A DNA stretch of 33,984 nt from Punctularia strigosozonata HHB-11173 SS5 (GCF_000264995.1 NW_006767453.1:337063-371046); one strand, 5' to 3'; shown: positions 1 to 8,653, counted from the stretch's first letter. Notes: a model not told the origin generated them from the sequence alone. Numbers and translations are program-made.

Positions 1-279
1 GCGACTGCTGCTGTGCAAGACGATCGACCTGCAGCTCGAGTTCTTCGCCAGAACGACGCGCAGATCCCGATGAAGAAGCTCCTCCCTCGCAGGAAGGAGA
101 AGCTCGTTGCCTTGATTGACGCCGTGGAGCGCCACATAGCCAACCTAGCGACACAAGCCCAGTCCCGAAACAGTAGCCAGAGTCGTGAAGAAGAGAATCC
201 CGGGGGTTTCGAGTTTGACGGCCAGCCCATGACAGAGGAGATCTTGGACCCGGAATTGGACATGGTGTTGGATGTGTAG
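1..279 (+). CDS. C-terminal part of an unrecognised protein (5' truncated by window edge)
   Basis: The frame is open from base 1 to a TAG stop at 277-279, so this is the last coding stretch (about 92 residues) of a gene that begins outside the window. The visible protein has a basic segment (KKLLPRRKEKL), then a predicted helix containing LVALIDAVERHIANL, then a Ser/Gln-rich linker, and ends in a very acidic tail (EEILDPELDMVLDV). I do not recognise the family. The basic, helical and acidic composition would suit a nuclear protein, but that is inference only. The reading frame is supported by the lack of stops and a plausible acidic tail, not by homology. Confidence 0.55.
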   Translation, partial: ATAAVQDDRPAARVLRQNDAQIPMKKLLPRRKEKLVALIDAVERHIANLATQAQSRNSSQSREEENPGGFEFDGQPMTEEILDPELDMVLDV

Positions 280-535
280 CGCTTGTAAATAGGTGCTGTT
301 GTGTCGCCAGATGCATGATAAAGTGTAGCCTGTGCCGTTCCGGTGTGATGAGCGCCGTTGAGTGCGTCCAGGGCTTGCGAGATGCGGTGGGACGGCGAGT
401 CGTGCGCTGCAGTCGTCAAGTTCGCGGTGGACGTGACACGTGACCGGTTACGCCTTTGGAGCCGCGGCTGCCCAAGCCCACTACAGAGTTGCCACACCGG
501 CGAAATGATCACGTGGCGAGGCCGGGTCGCCGAGC

Positions 536-1201
536 TAAGGTTTGGCTCTGTTTGGCTCATGCACGATCCGGGAACATCACGTGATATGTGTGACATTCCA
601 AAAAAGGCTATTCGTCGTCTGCTGGCGCCGTCTCGCCGTCGTCGCTGCTCGCTGCTCACTGTTCTGGTCTCTATGGATGACTAGCACCTAGTATATGAAC
701 TGTCCAAGTGTCTGACTCCATCAAAAATGCGCATCCGCACGAAATCGGAGCGAATACACCGAGAAAATGTGACTGAGCCCAATACTATTAAGATAGGGCT
801 CATTCAGTTTCAACAGGTCCCACGGGTCTTGCTAGTCGAATAAAATATTCTACGCTCAAAATTCACAGAAATCGCCGCCACAGATTTCAAGATAATGTGC
901 ATTCAAAGAGAATTGTGGTTTTAGATTTAGAGTGTGTGCCCCGTAGCGAGTGGAATTCGCTGCGCAGCACTTATCACGCCTGTTGAAACTGAATGAGCCC
1001 TATCTTACTTCGTTCGCATCGTATTCTTCCGGATTCCGTCATACAAGAGCTTGATGGGTGGACGCTATGATAGTTCGATGTAGGATTGACTCGATGCGAC
1101 GCTAGCTTGCGTCCCATCCACAATTTTACCAAATCGGGACTGTGACCGTGATGTGACTGTCTTCACGTGATGTTCCCGGATCGTGCATGAGCCAAACCTT
1201 A
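536..1201. mobile_element. Non-autonomous inverted-repeat DNA element (MITE-like), 666 bp
   Basis: The terminal inverted repeats are visible directly. Bases 536-584 match the reverse complement of 1163-1201 over 39 bases without mismatch, apart from a 10-bp tandem duplication (around TGTTTGGCTC) in the left arm. The element begins TAAGGTTTGGCTC and ends GAGCCAAACCTTA. It is bordered by a direct repeat CGAGC(T) at 531-535 and 1202-1206, a possible target-site duplication. Because the ends also read TA, a TA target is equally possible. No transposase frame is present, so the element would depend on an enzyme elsewhere. It has a second inverted-repeat element inside it. Confidence 0.7.
789..1007. 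mobile_element. Inner inverted-repeat element nested in the 536-1201 element
   Basis: Bases 789-817 (TAAGATAGGGCTCATTCAGT and on) are the exact reverse complement of 979-1007, giving 29-bp arms around about 161 bp. If the outer TA on each side is the duplicated target, the element itself is 791-1005 with 27-bp arms starting AGATAGGG. No coding potential is seen. Its position inside another inverted-repeat element implies a later insertion, although a compound structure born as one unit cannot be excluded. Confidence 0.6.
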
Positions 1202-1294
1202 CGAGCTGAAAACCTTGCAGCTCAGAATTGAACAGACCTACTACATGGTATGAAACAATACACGATATTGGCTACCGGTACACTGAGCTCGACG

Positions 1295-2209
1295 TCAAGC
1301 TGCGTCTATTCTCGGCTCGGTCTGCAGCTGCGAAAGCATCCCCGTCTCTGCTAAACCTCTGATCCAATCTTGTGTTGTATTGCGTTCATGATCCAGAACC
1401 TCCTTCGGCGTCCCTATGACGCGGAAATTGGGATGCCTCTTAGCCAGCTCATGGACGTAAGATAGGTCGTCCCTCGCCAGTACCTCCGGATAATCACATA
1501 TGTAGGTGACAGTAAGAGGCAATCCAGCCGGATTATTCGCCGTCACTAACGCGGTCAAAGGTCCGGCGTCGGCCCCGGGCATATCGGCGTTATGGACCAC
1601 CACTGCTTCCAGATGTGGGAGGGACAGGCAGGCGTCGGTGAACTCTTGATCAACGTCGGGATTGTACAGCGACAATCGACGAAGTTGGGTCATCGTCATC
1701 CAGTTACCTGGAATCATTCCGAACCCCTGGAGTTCGCGCTCCGTACGCAGGAAGAGCTCGTCACGGCAGCTGACGAGCGTCGTCAGGGCGGGGAGGCTTT
1801 CGAGGGTGTGGCGAAGTTGTTGCTTGACGTTTTCTACGTCGTCCTCCGGCATGACCGCGCGCAGTGGCAGATCTAAGATGACCGTGTGCAGCTTATGTCT
1901 CGCGTGCTCCAGGACCGAGCACACGAGGGGGATATAGCCGAGGAAACGAGGGCCCCATGTGTTATGATCTGCTACGGAGATGCTCGTGAGGTGCTCCGGG
2001 ACGTAGGGTGATCGAGATAGTTCTTCAAATCTGCCGGGCAAGGTGATGCGTATGCTCGAGTAGAGCAGCGGGATGGCGAGTTCGCGAAGGAAGTGGGACG
2101 TCAGGCAGAGAGACCGTAGAGTACGACGTCTGATCTGGTCCGGGAAGGATGAGCAGTCGCGCAGGGCGTCAATGACGTGGATCAGAAGCTCTGGCGGTAG
2201 CCTCGACAT
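1295..2209 (-). CDS. F-box-like protein with degenerate C-terminal repeat region
   Basis: This is a single-exon frame of 304 residues. The N terminus (LPPELLIHVIDALRD, then RTLRSLCLTSHFLRELAIP and LLYSSIRI) has the F-box pattern seen in large agaricomycete families: LPxELL, then a Leu-rich SLCLTSHFLR helix leading into LYxxI. The remainder has LRRLSLYNPD and LSLPHLEAVVV, reminiscent of degenerate leucine-rich repeats. Such proteins usually bind Skp1 and recruit substrates to an SCF ubiquitin ligase, but the substrate cannot be guessed. The ATG chosen is the first in frame and sits directly before the F-box motif. These families expand quickly and many members have no known role. Confidence 0.75.
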   Translation of the reverse strand: MSRLPPELLIHVIDALRDCSSFPDQIRRRTLRSLCLTSHFLRELAIPLLYSSIRITLPGRFEELSRSPYVPEHLTSISVADHNTWGPRFLGYIPLVCSVLEHARHKLHTVILDLPLRAVMPEDDVENVKQQLRHTLESLPALTTLVSCRDELFLRTERELQGFGMIPGNWMTMTQLRRLSLYNPDVDQEFTDACLSLPHLEAVVVHNADMPGADAGPLTALVTANNPAGLPLTVTYICDYPEVLARDDLSYVHELAKRHPNFRVIGTPKEVLDHERNTTQDWIRGLAETGMLSQLQTEPRIDAA

Positions 2210-3275
2210 TCCGTAAATGCCCGCTGGCTCCGGCTACTTGGATATCAATCTCGTGCTCGACGCTGAGGAATCCGTCACTCGATGCTGATAGAAAGTCTGA
2301 GCTCTGGTAAGTAAACTATTGATTGGGCTACGATCGTACCGAACAGGCGTTTCTCTGAGCGGTAGGTGGTTGATGTTCAGCAGCAATATCTGACGCCCGA
2401 TCTACAGTAACTGTAGCTCGCGTCGCGTGTGTAATTTGAGCTTCAGCAGAGCTTGGTGCTATGGGCAGCGAAGACCAAATTTGCAGACCTGGATTACTTT
2501 ACACTGCCGGCTTCTCGCGGTACCGTGGGAAGTATGGCAGTGGGCAGCCCACCGCCAATGGCGGCTCTGACGCAATCCCTGAAGCACTTCCTAGCAGTGA
2601 CCAGTTCCATTCTAGCCAAGTTGAATCATACTGTAGTTTTTCGACCGTAAGTTCGGCCAGACCCCCTGGACAGGGGACTCCAAGTCCACCAAGTGATCCT
2701 CGATCAGTTTGAACACTCACACGGTCAGTGATTGGGCAAAAAAACGGAAGGGGACAGGGGACAAATGAACGAATAGGTTTGGTTCGCAGGTAGATGGAGA
2801 CAGGGGACGAACTTACGGTCGAAAAACTACAGTACGTTTCGTTTTTCGCGCTTGTGGCGTGCGAACGTCGCCACCGCACGTGCTTCACATGCAATCACCC
2901 GCGACGCGGCTTCACTGTTCGACGTTCGCCGACGTCGACATCCTCCAAGTTGAAGTACTTTGTCCAAGACGATACAATGTCCATCGCGAGCTCCCCTCTC
3001 TTGCTGCCTGGAACTTATATGCCTGCAGAGCTCTTCTTCTAGCTCCTCAAAGATGGGTGTCTATTTCCATCCCGAATTCCACGTCTGCTGTTGAACGACA
3101 AGCGCCCTAAGTTCATTCATCATAAACCTTGAGCTTGCTGTCCCTTATGGACGTGCTGCACAGCAGACGCAATCTTTACGTCCAAGCTGCTGTAATGGGA
3201 CAATGGCAATGAAGATGAAGATCATAAATACTGCGCCCGTTGCACGACCTCCCTTCTTACGCGTGGTCTCATAGT
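2210..3275. other. Divergent intergenic region with one small inverted-repeat element
   Basis: This separates the minus-strand F-box-like gene from the plus-strand membrane protein and should hold both promoters. Short open frames here have no recognisable protein features. The only clear structures are the TA-flanked element at 2629-2834 and a short near-palindrome at 2403-2417 (CTACAGTAACTGTAG). Confidence 0.6.
2629..2834. mobile_element. Short TA-flanked inverted-repeat element (MITE), about 202 bp
   Basis: Bases 2631-2655 (CTGTAGTTTTTCGACCGTAA and on) are the exact reverse complement of 2808-2832. Both ends are flanked by TA (2629-2630 and 2833-2834), which fits the TA target duplication of Tc1/mariner-type transposition. 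The interior (about 150 bp) has three copies of a GACAGGGGAC-like motif, near 2677, 2753 and 2797, and no coding capacity. Confidence 0.7.
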
Positions 3276-4605
3276 ATGAGCTCCAACTGCACCATACCAT
3301 CTGACTTCAACTCTGCGCTGTACTGTTTGTCACCGCGTAGCTACACCTCTCTTTTTGGATGCTGTCCCGGCCTTTGCCCTAATCCAGGTTCGTCTCAGTG
3401 CTCTCCGGATTCACGATTCACGACGTTCATACCCCCCTTTCAGACGTAACGGGAGTAGGGTCATATGTAGCCTTCGTGCTGCAGACTGTTATATCTGGTC
3501 AGCTTATCTCTTGCCCATGTTATCTCGCTGAAACTTGAAGCTTGAAACAAATAGGCGTTGCGATGATTTGGCACCCAAGGCCCCGTGATCGGCGTCTACA
3601 GTACTACATGCAATACCTCAACGTCTTCACCCGGTTGGGGGCAGGCATCTATTTCTTCTGGACCAACAGAGAAAACGGATATGATGCCTACTTCATCGTC
3701 TGGCTCGTTGCGGGCGCCAATACCAACGGTCTGAGTTAACATCAATCACAGAATCAACCCATCGTGCTGACTCTGTGCTGCAGCTGTCATCGGCGGCGCA
3801 GCGGGACTAAATATTGCAGATTTTCCCGGTACGCTGCTACAGCCCGTCATATGCGGAGGAGGGATACTGTTCCTCGCCATCACGGGCGCGGGGACTTATG
3901 GTAATCACGGGTCACAGCCTGCATGCACCTTCAAGCTCAATCTTGTCATGTTGGTCCCATTGTTCGGCATCGGCGGGGTCATATTCCTCCTCGTGCTTGC
4001 ATCCGGGACTCAGAGGTTCAATCAGTGGTTCATCGCGAGCATGAAGTCCTGCCTCGGGTAAGCGTTGTGCACCCCTCCAAGTAAGATGCACTCTTATGAG
4101 CCAATCCAGTGGACGATTGAATAGAATGGATGAAGTCGAAAGAGCCGAGTTGTTGTTGCGCATCTTCTGGACGGTTGTTGTCGTATGCGTCGATGCCTAC
4201 TGGGTAGTCGGTACCGTCCTCTTCATTCGATGGTACAATACCCATAAGGCGTTCTTGAACCACAACCAGTATCATATAACGTGGTCGCAGGTACGCCATC
4301 GGACACACCAGGATCTCAGAAATGCATGGAACTGACTTTGCCAACAGATACAAGGCATCATCATCGCCGCAATCACCATCCTTCCTACCATTAGGCTGGT
4401 AGTGAACGAGATTGACGCTCGACTCCACTTCAGCGTTGCAGAAAACTCTCGTCGTCGGCATCAGGATATCCTTCAAGAGGCCATCGGCAACCAGTCGGTT
4501 ACAACATTTCATCGTCCGGGTCATCCGGGCCATCGTGAATCGAACGCAACCGACGATAGCGTCTCAAGCTCGACGGGGTTGCTACGTAGGGGACATCAAC
4601 GTTGA
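3276..4605 (+). CDS. Multi-pass membrane protein of unknown function, six exons
   Basis: Exons by hand: 3276-3387, 3444-3497, 3555-3734, 3784-4057, 4110-4290, 4348-4605, giving 352 residues in frame. The introns are 49-57 nt; the third has an alternative donor a few bases upstream. The N terminus is a short Cys-rich segment (NCTIPSDFNSALYCLSP, then GCCPGLCPNPDVTGVG). About six or seven hydrophobic helices follow, including SYVAFVLQTVISGVAMIW, LLQPVICGGGILFLAITG, LVMLVPLFGIGGVIFLLVLA, RIFWTVVVVCVDAYWVVGTV and IQGIIIAAITILPTIRLVV. The C-terminal tail is hydrophilic and probably cytosolic. The layout resembles orphan agaricomycete membrane proteins with an extracellular CPNPD motif; no function is known to me. 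Confidence 0.75.
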
Positions 4606-4670
4606 TTCTTCTTCATTTATTTCTGCCGAATTGCGACATAATAAGACACGCAAATGACAACATTAGATTT

Positions 4671-5789
4671 CTATGCCGTCAACATCTCCAAGGCCTCTGC
4701 GTAACGCTTCCGGGTGCCTTCTACAACCTCTTCGTCGATCGTCCATCCCTGGCCCTCCTTGCCCTCAGGTCCGTTCTCGAGCCCCTTACGGAACCCAGCA
4801 GCCACGAGCCAGTCGCGCAAATACTGTTTGTCGAACGACGGCTGGGGCTTTCCAGCTTCGTACGAGGCGGCGGGCCAGTAGCGCGACGAGTCAGGAGTGA
4901 GGGCTTCGTCAATAAGAATGATGTCCTCGGAGTCACCGGCCGCGCTCGGGACCAAGCCGAATTCGAACTTGGTGTCGGCGAGGATGAGGCCTCGGCTGAG
5001 TGCGTACTCGGCGGCGGCGTTGTATAGCTCGACGGCGGCGAGCGAAATATTAAGGTAAAGCTTCTCCCCGATGAGCTTGGACGCTATCGAAGGTTGATTG
5101 AAGCGAGGGCAGGCTGAGGTCATGATACTGGCGCACCTTGCTCCGGGGAGATGTTTTCGTCGTGCTGGCCTTGTTCAGCTTTGGTGGATGGGGTGAAGAG
5201 CGGTTCGGGCAACTTTTGTGACTCGACCAATCCTGAAGGTAGTGGGATGCCGTGAACGGTTCCTGACTTCTTGTACTCGGACCACGCGGAGCCTTGAAGC
5301 TGGTTTGGCCACAACGAGCTTGAACGATCTGCACCACCAGCACGCACCTGTCAAGTATCCCCGAACGATCGCCTCGAGGGGGATGACCTTCGCTTTCTTT
5401 ACAAGCATGGTCCTGCCCTCGAGCTGGTCCTTGTACTTCCGCACTTCCTCTGGCATCTCATCCACGTTCACGGTCACAACGTGGTTCGGCACGATGTCCT
5501 TCAGCTTCTCGAACCAGAAGTGGGAGATCTTCGTGAGGATCTTGCCCTTGTCTGGGATACCCTGGCGCCGCCGTCAGACCACTGACTCATGGTACTAGAC
5601 ATAGACAGGCTCCGGTTCGGAATGGAGGGGGGGCACACGGACATTGCGCAGGATCACGTCGTAGGCGGAGATGCGGTCGGACGCGACGAAGAGCAGGTGG
5701 TCGGGGGACGAGGTCGCGTAGATGTCCCGGACTTTGCCCTTGGAGAGCAGCTTGAGCTCGGGGAGGTCACTGTTCAGAAGAGCAGACAT
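4671..5789 (-). CDS. ADE1: Phosphoribosylaminoimidazole-succinocarboxamide synthase (SAICAR synthetase)
   Basis: Four exons (5643-5789, 5348-5561, 5137-5292, 4671-5083) encode 309 residues, the usual length for fungal Ade1. The enzyme joins CAIR and aspartate using ATP in purine synthesis, in the cytosol. Visible family motifs, in order: [99 protein letters not shown] and [20 protein letters not shown]. The introns are 81, 55 and 53 nt. The start is the first ATG and gives the normal N terminus. The upstream side (5790-6400) contains TGACTC-type sites of the kind used by Bas1 or Gcn4 regulators in yeasts. Confidence 0.95.
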
Positions 5790-6393
5790 GGCCGATAGAT
5801 GACGTCTTGGTACAACCGTAAACGGGAAAACATTCCAGATCTTCGAGTAAGGGCCAGGATGAGATAGGGGCGATTTTGCAGTGACCGGTCACGCTTTGTC
5901 ACTCAAGAGTCGCATCATGACTCTGCAACGACTTTGTCCGTGGTGTTTCCAGATGAAAGCGTCGATGCGTTCTTCTCGGATCTAGGCTTTTCGTCCATGC
6001 TCGTGTCAAAGCATCAAGGAACTTTGAGCATGGTCAAACCGTGGTACCGTGCCTTGAGCATTTAAACACGGTTGATATGCGGGGATCATGCATGCTCTAA
6101 CACGATGTATGAAATGGCTCTTTCTCAGGCTACACCGACATTTGCGCACATGTGGCCTCGGTGAGAAGGTCTTACGAATATATAGTGACTCAATCTGGAC
6201 TCAACGAACTGCTGCGGTTGTGAACGCTCTAGGTTGATATCGTGAGTCCTTGATGATTTATAAATCACTCATGTCGCGCGAGTATATAGACTCATCACTC
6301 TCCCCTCGAGCAGAATTTTATGCCTTCAATCTCACAGAGCTTCGAACATCACATTCATACCTCACTTGCCGTATCTTCATTCAAGCCTGCACC
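5790..6393. other. Intergenic region upstream of ADE1 and of the helicase relic
   Basis: No coding region is seen. It should contain the ADE1 promoter (minus strand) and perhaps a promoter for the plus-strand frame at 6394. Notable short sites are a perfect 12-bp palindrome GTGACCGGTCAC (5881-5892), TGACTC at 5918-5923, TGACTCA at 6186-6192, and a TATAAA at 6259-6264. Confidence 0.55.
5881..5923. promoter_or_regulatory. Candidate ADE1 upstream sites: 12-bp palindrome and TGACTC
   Basis: GTGACCGGTCAC at 5881-5892 is a perfect palindrome about 95 bp upstream of the ADE1 start. TGACTC at 5918-5923 matches the core recognised by Bas1/Gcn4-type factors that drive purine genes in yeast. A second copy (TGACTCA) lies at 6186-6192. 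Whether basidiomycetes use these sites in the same way is not established here. Confidence 0.3.
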
Positions 6394-6561
6394 ATGGACT
6401 TCCCCTACCTTGGGTCAGCGTCATCTCCCAGTAACCCTGATATTCACTTCACGTCGCTGACGGTCTCCGATTCATCAGACGTACCTAGCTCCGATCCTCT
6501 GCAGAACGATGCTCTCGAGTTGACGGAGAGAACGAGGGACGAATCTGATGAAGAAGCCTGA
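6394..6561 (+). CDS. Short open frame (55 aa) directly upstream of the helicase relic
   Basis: The frame starts at an ATG in a strong context (CACCATGG), about 130 bp after a TATAAA at 6259, and ends at 6559-6561. The product is Ser/Asp-rich (MDFPYLGSASSPSNPDI to ERTRDESDEEA) and matches no family I recognise. It overlaps the start of the helicase-like sequence in another frame. It may be a small gene, the 5' part of a chimeric transcript, or chance. Confidence 0.3.
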   Translation: MDFPYLGSASSPSNPDIHFTSLTVSDSSDVPSSDPLQNDALELTERTRDESDEEA

Positions 6562-7372
6562 TCTGGCGAACTATGGTGCTTTGATCATAGACGAGGCCCA
6601 CGAACGGACTATCCCCACAGATATCCTTCTCGCCCTGGTCAAGGACGTGACCAAGCATAGGCTGGACCTCAAGCTGTTGATTTCGAGCGTATGGCCGAGT
6701 TCCCCGTGGAACCTATGCTTTCTAAAGCAATCATCGCCTCCGAGCAGGAGCGTTGCACCGATCAAGTTCTCACTATCATCTCCATGCTCCAGGACACCGA
6801 CTCGTTATTCCATCGGCCGAGCGACGAGAAATTGCATGCTGATCAGGCCCGTCTGGCCTTTGTCTGGCCAGGCGGGGATCACGTCACCCTCCTCAATATA
6901 TGGGAACAGTGGAAGCGCACGAACTTCTCGCGCCAGTTCTGCTACGAACGATTCCTACAGTTCAAGAGCATGTGCAGGGCCCGTGACGTTCGAGAGCAAC
7001 TCGTCAATATCTGTCAGCGAGCAGGTGTCCCAATGTCTAGCAACGCAAATTCCACCGATCTGACACCGGTCCAGAAGACGCTCACCGCCGGATTCTTCTA
7101 CAACACTGCGGAGCTGCGTCGGAGCGATGACTCTTACATCGCGCTCAAAACGAAGCAGGTCGCGCATGTCCATCCGTCGTCGAGCTTGTTCGGACAGCTT
7201 CCTCCGGCCAAGGCGGTCCTATACTATGAAGTCGTCATGACTTCGAAGGCATACATGCGACAAGTCATGGAGATCAAACCCTCTTGGCTACGTACTACTT
7301 CAAATTCGCCGACCTTGAGCAACTGGTGACTGGCGAAAGGAAAATGCCGAGGAGCGTTTGAGTGGTACCCCA
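6548..7372 (+). pseudogene. Decayed DEAH-box RNA helicase (Prp2/DHX16-like) fragment
   Basis: Bases 6548-6687 read KKPDLANYGALIIDEAHERT and LLALVKDVTKHRLDLKLLISS, the DEAH motif II region of spliceosomal DEAH helicases. Motif I (GxGKT) upstream is absent. Right after LLISS the match jumps, in another frame, to RMAEFPVEPMLSKAIIASEQ, which in intact homologues lies hundreds of residues later. The second piece (6688-7290) runs through the HA2/OB region: HADQARLAF, PGGDHVTLLNIWEQW, RARDVREQL, HPSSSLFGQLPP and YMRQVMEIKPSWL. A further frame change near 7290 gives an end in a third frame (YYFKFADLEQLVTGERK). With at least two lesions and no ATPase P-loop it cannot be a working helicase. Confidence 0.85.
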
Positions 7373-7547
7373 TCTCCGCACGATGTCCAAGTTGGTAGTT
7401 GTCTACCTGACGAGCTATGCACTTCCACCTGATAAGAGCAGCAACGAAATCTACTATTTGACGGAGTAGTCACCCTCTAGCTGGCGAATTGGTGAGATCT
7501 GGGAAAGCGGGAAATGTAAGTACAATGCAGAAAAAGCGAAAACAAGT

Positions 7548-7642
7548 CTCTCTGGCGGGGAGTCGAACCCCGCTCTCCCGCGCACCGAACATCAGAAGCA
7601 ATGAATGACAGGCGGGTGTACTATCCGATATACTACCAGAGA
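7548..7642 (-). tRNA. tRNA-Asp (anticodon GUC) with a 23-nt intron
   Basis: On the minus strand the sequence folds as a cloverleaf. The acceptor stem is TCTCTGG paired with CCAGAGA, with discriminator G. The anticodon stem CCCGC/GCGGG encloses loop CTGTCAC with anticodon GTC, and the T arm is GGGG-TTCGACT-CCCC. The anticodon loop is interrupted one base 3' of the anticodon by 23 nt (7583-7605), the canonical nuclear tRNA intron position. The mature length is 72 nt plus CCA added later. It lies 62 bp past the stop of the EngB-like gene on the same strand. Confidence 0.93.
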
Positions 7643-7704
7643 CCATAGTTTTTGAGCTACTCTTGCATATGTGTCACGTATCAGTGTAGACTGGAGTACG
7701 CGTT

Positions 7705-8653
7705 CTATACTTTCGGCTGTAGCCCACAAGCTTCGACAATGGATTTTCTAACAGCATCGATCCCAATGTAGGGATGTTTAGCTGCAGTGGTTACTATAGC
7801 CGGTAAGCACAAGGGGGCCGCCTCCCATATGCCCTGCCGTATCTTCGCAAGCGTCGGTTTGACGTCTTCCAAGGGGATAGCATCCACCTTCGTGACGATT
7901 GCTTGCAGGGAAAAACGAGTGCCTGCATTTGCATGCGTCTTCGCGTTGAGAGACTCAAGCATCATTCGGTCCATCTCGTTGAGACCGTGCTTGGCGTTGA
8001 GAAGGATATATATACGCCGTAGCCTTGTAGGATGCATTGTCAGGGCATGCCTGGAAACAAGATTGTATATATGGCGACGTACTGCTCCCTGTGATCGATA
8101 TAGTAGTCGAAGATTTCGCCCCACTCAGGCCTTCCGCGGGCGCCGTATCCAGGGGCATCGACAACCACAAGCTTCCCCGGTCCGAACGTGGGCCCAACTC
8201 GATAGAAGTTCAATGATTGTGTACGGCCCTATTGGGAGTACTGGTTAGTCCAATGTATAGCAAGCGACGTATGAGCAACGCGACTGACCGGTTTACTGCT
8301 GGTGTGAACGAGGTCTCGGCGTCCAAGGACGGCATTAAGCAAAGTCGATTTCCCGACATTTGCACGTCCTAGAAGGAAGGGGGGTAAATCTCGGTTGCCG
8401 TTGACAGGTCATAGACATAGACAACCTGCGACGATGACCTGTCCGCCTGTCAGAAACCGGCGACAGACGAAGAACGCCATGGACATACCTCCGGTAGGCC
8501 ATGCAGTTTGGGTATGGAATACGTGGTGCCAGCAGCAGCAAGGAACTTGGCCGCATTCGTGACTTTGAATATCTTCTCGTGTGCTGGAACGGCAGAAAAC
8601 GCTCGTAGACCTTTCCCAAGAGGATTTACATGGTTCGGCGGGCCAAAGATCAT
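7705..8653 (-). CDS. MRX8: EngB/Mrx8-type mitochondrial GTP-binding protein
   Basis: Five exons (8489-8653, 8426-8438, 8289-8368, 8083-8228, 7705-8023) give 240 residues. GTPase motifs are G1 GRANVGKSTLLNAVLG, the switch region KPGRTQSLNFYRVG, G3 DAPGYGARG and G4 VTKVDAIP, in the order and spacing of the YihA/EngB family. Bacterial EngB helps large-subunit ribosome assembly; the yeast relative Mrx8 is mitochondrial, so a role in mitochondrial translation is likely. The N terminus before G1 is basic and Ser/Ala-containing, compatible with import. The second exon is only 13 nt but encodes the conserved VIVAG lead-in to G1. Upstream in-frame sequence reaches a stop without another ATG, which fixes the start at 8653. 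Confidence 0.88.

Larger units (their letters stand above)
280..1294. other. Gene-free convergent intergenic region with nested inverted-repeat elements
   Basis: This lies between the 3' ends of two convergent genes. I see no credible coding region; open frames here lack conserved sequence. It holds the nested inverted-repeat elements annotated separately at 536-1201 and 789-1007. It also contains several CACGTG hexamers, at 437-442, 510-515, 578-583 and 1164-1169, the last two within the terminal repeats of the outer element. Confidence 0.7.

Noticed and set aside
2499-2894. 131-codon minus-strand frame across the TA-flanked element
   Set aside because: Its codons run through both arms of the inverted repeat and the translation is low-complexity; it has no family features.
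4030-4533. 167-codon minus-strand frame across the membrane-protein exons
   Set aside because: It lies antisense over three exons and introns of a gene whose frame joins cleanly, and its product has no recognisable features.
6548-7372. Functional DEAH-box helicase with unusual introns
   Set aside because: No motif I upstream, and the missing middle is absent from the window between the pieces, so no splicing could restore it.
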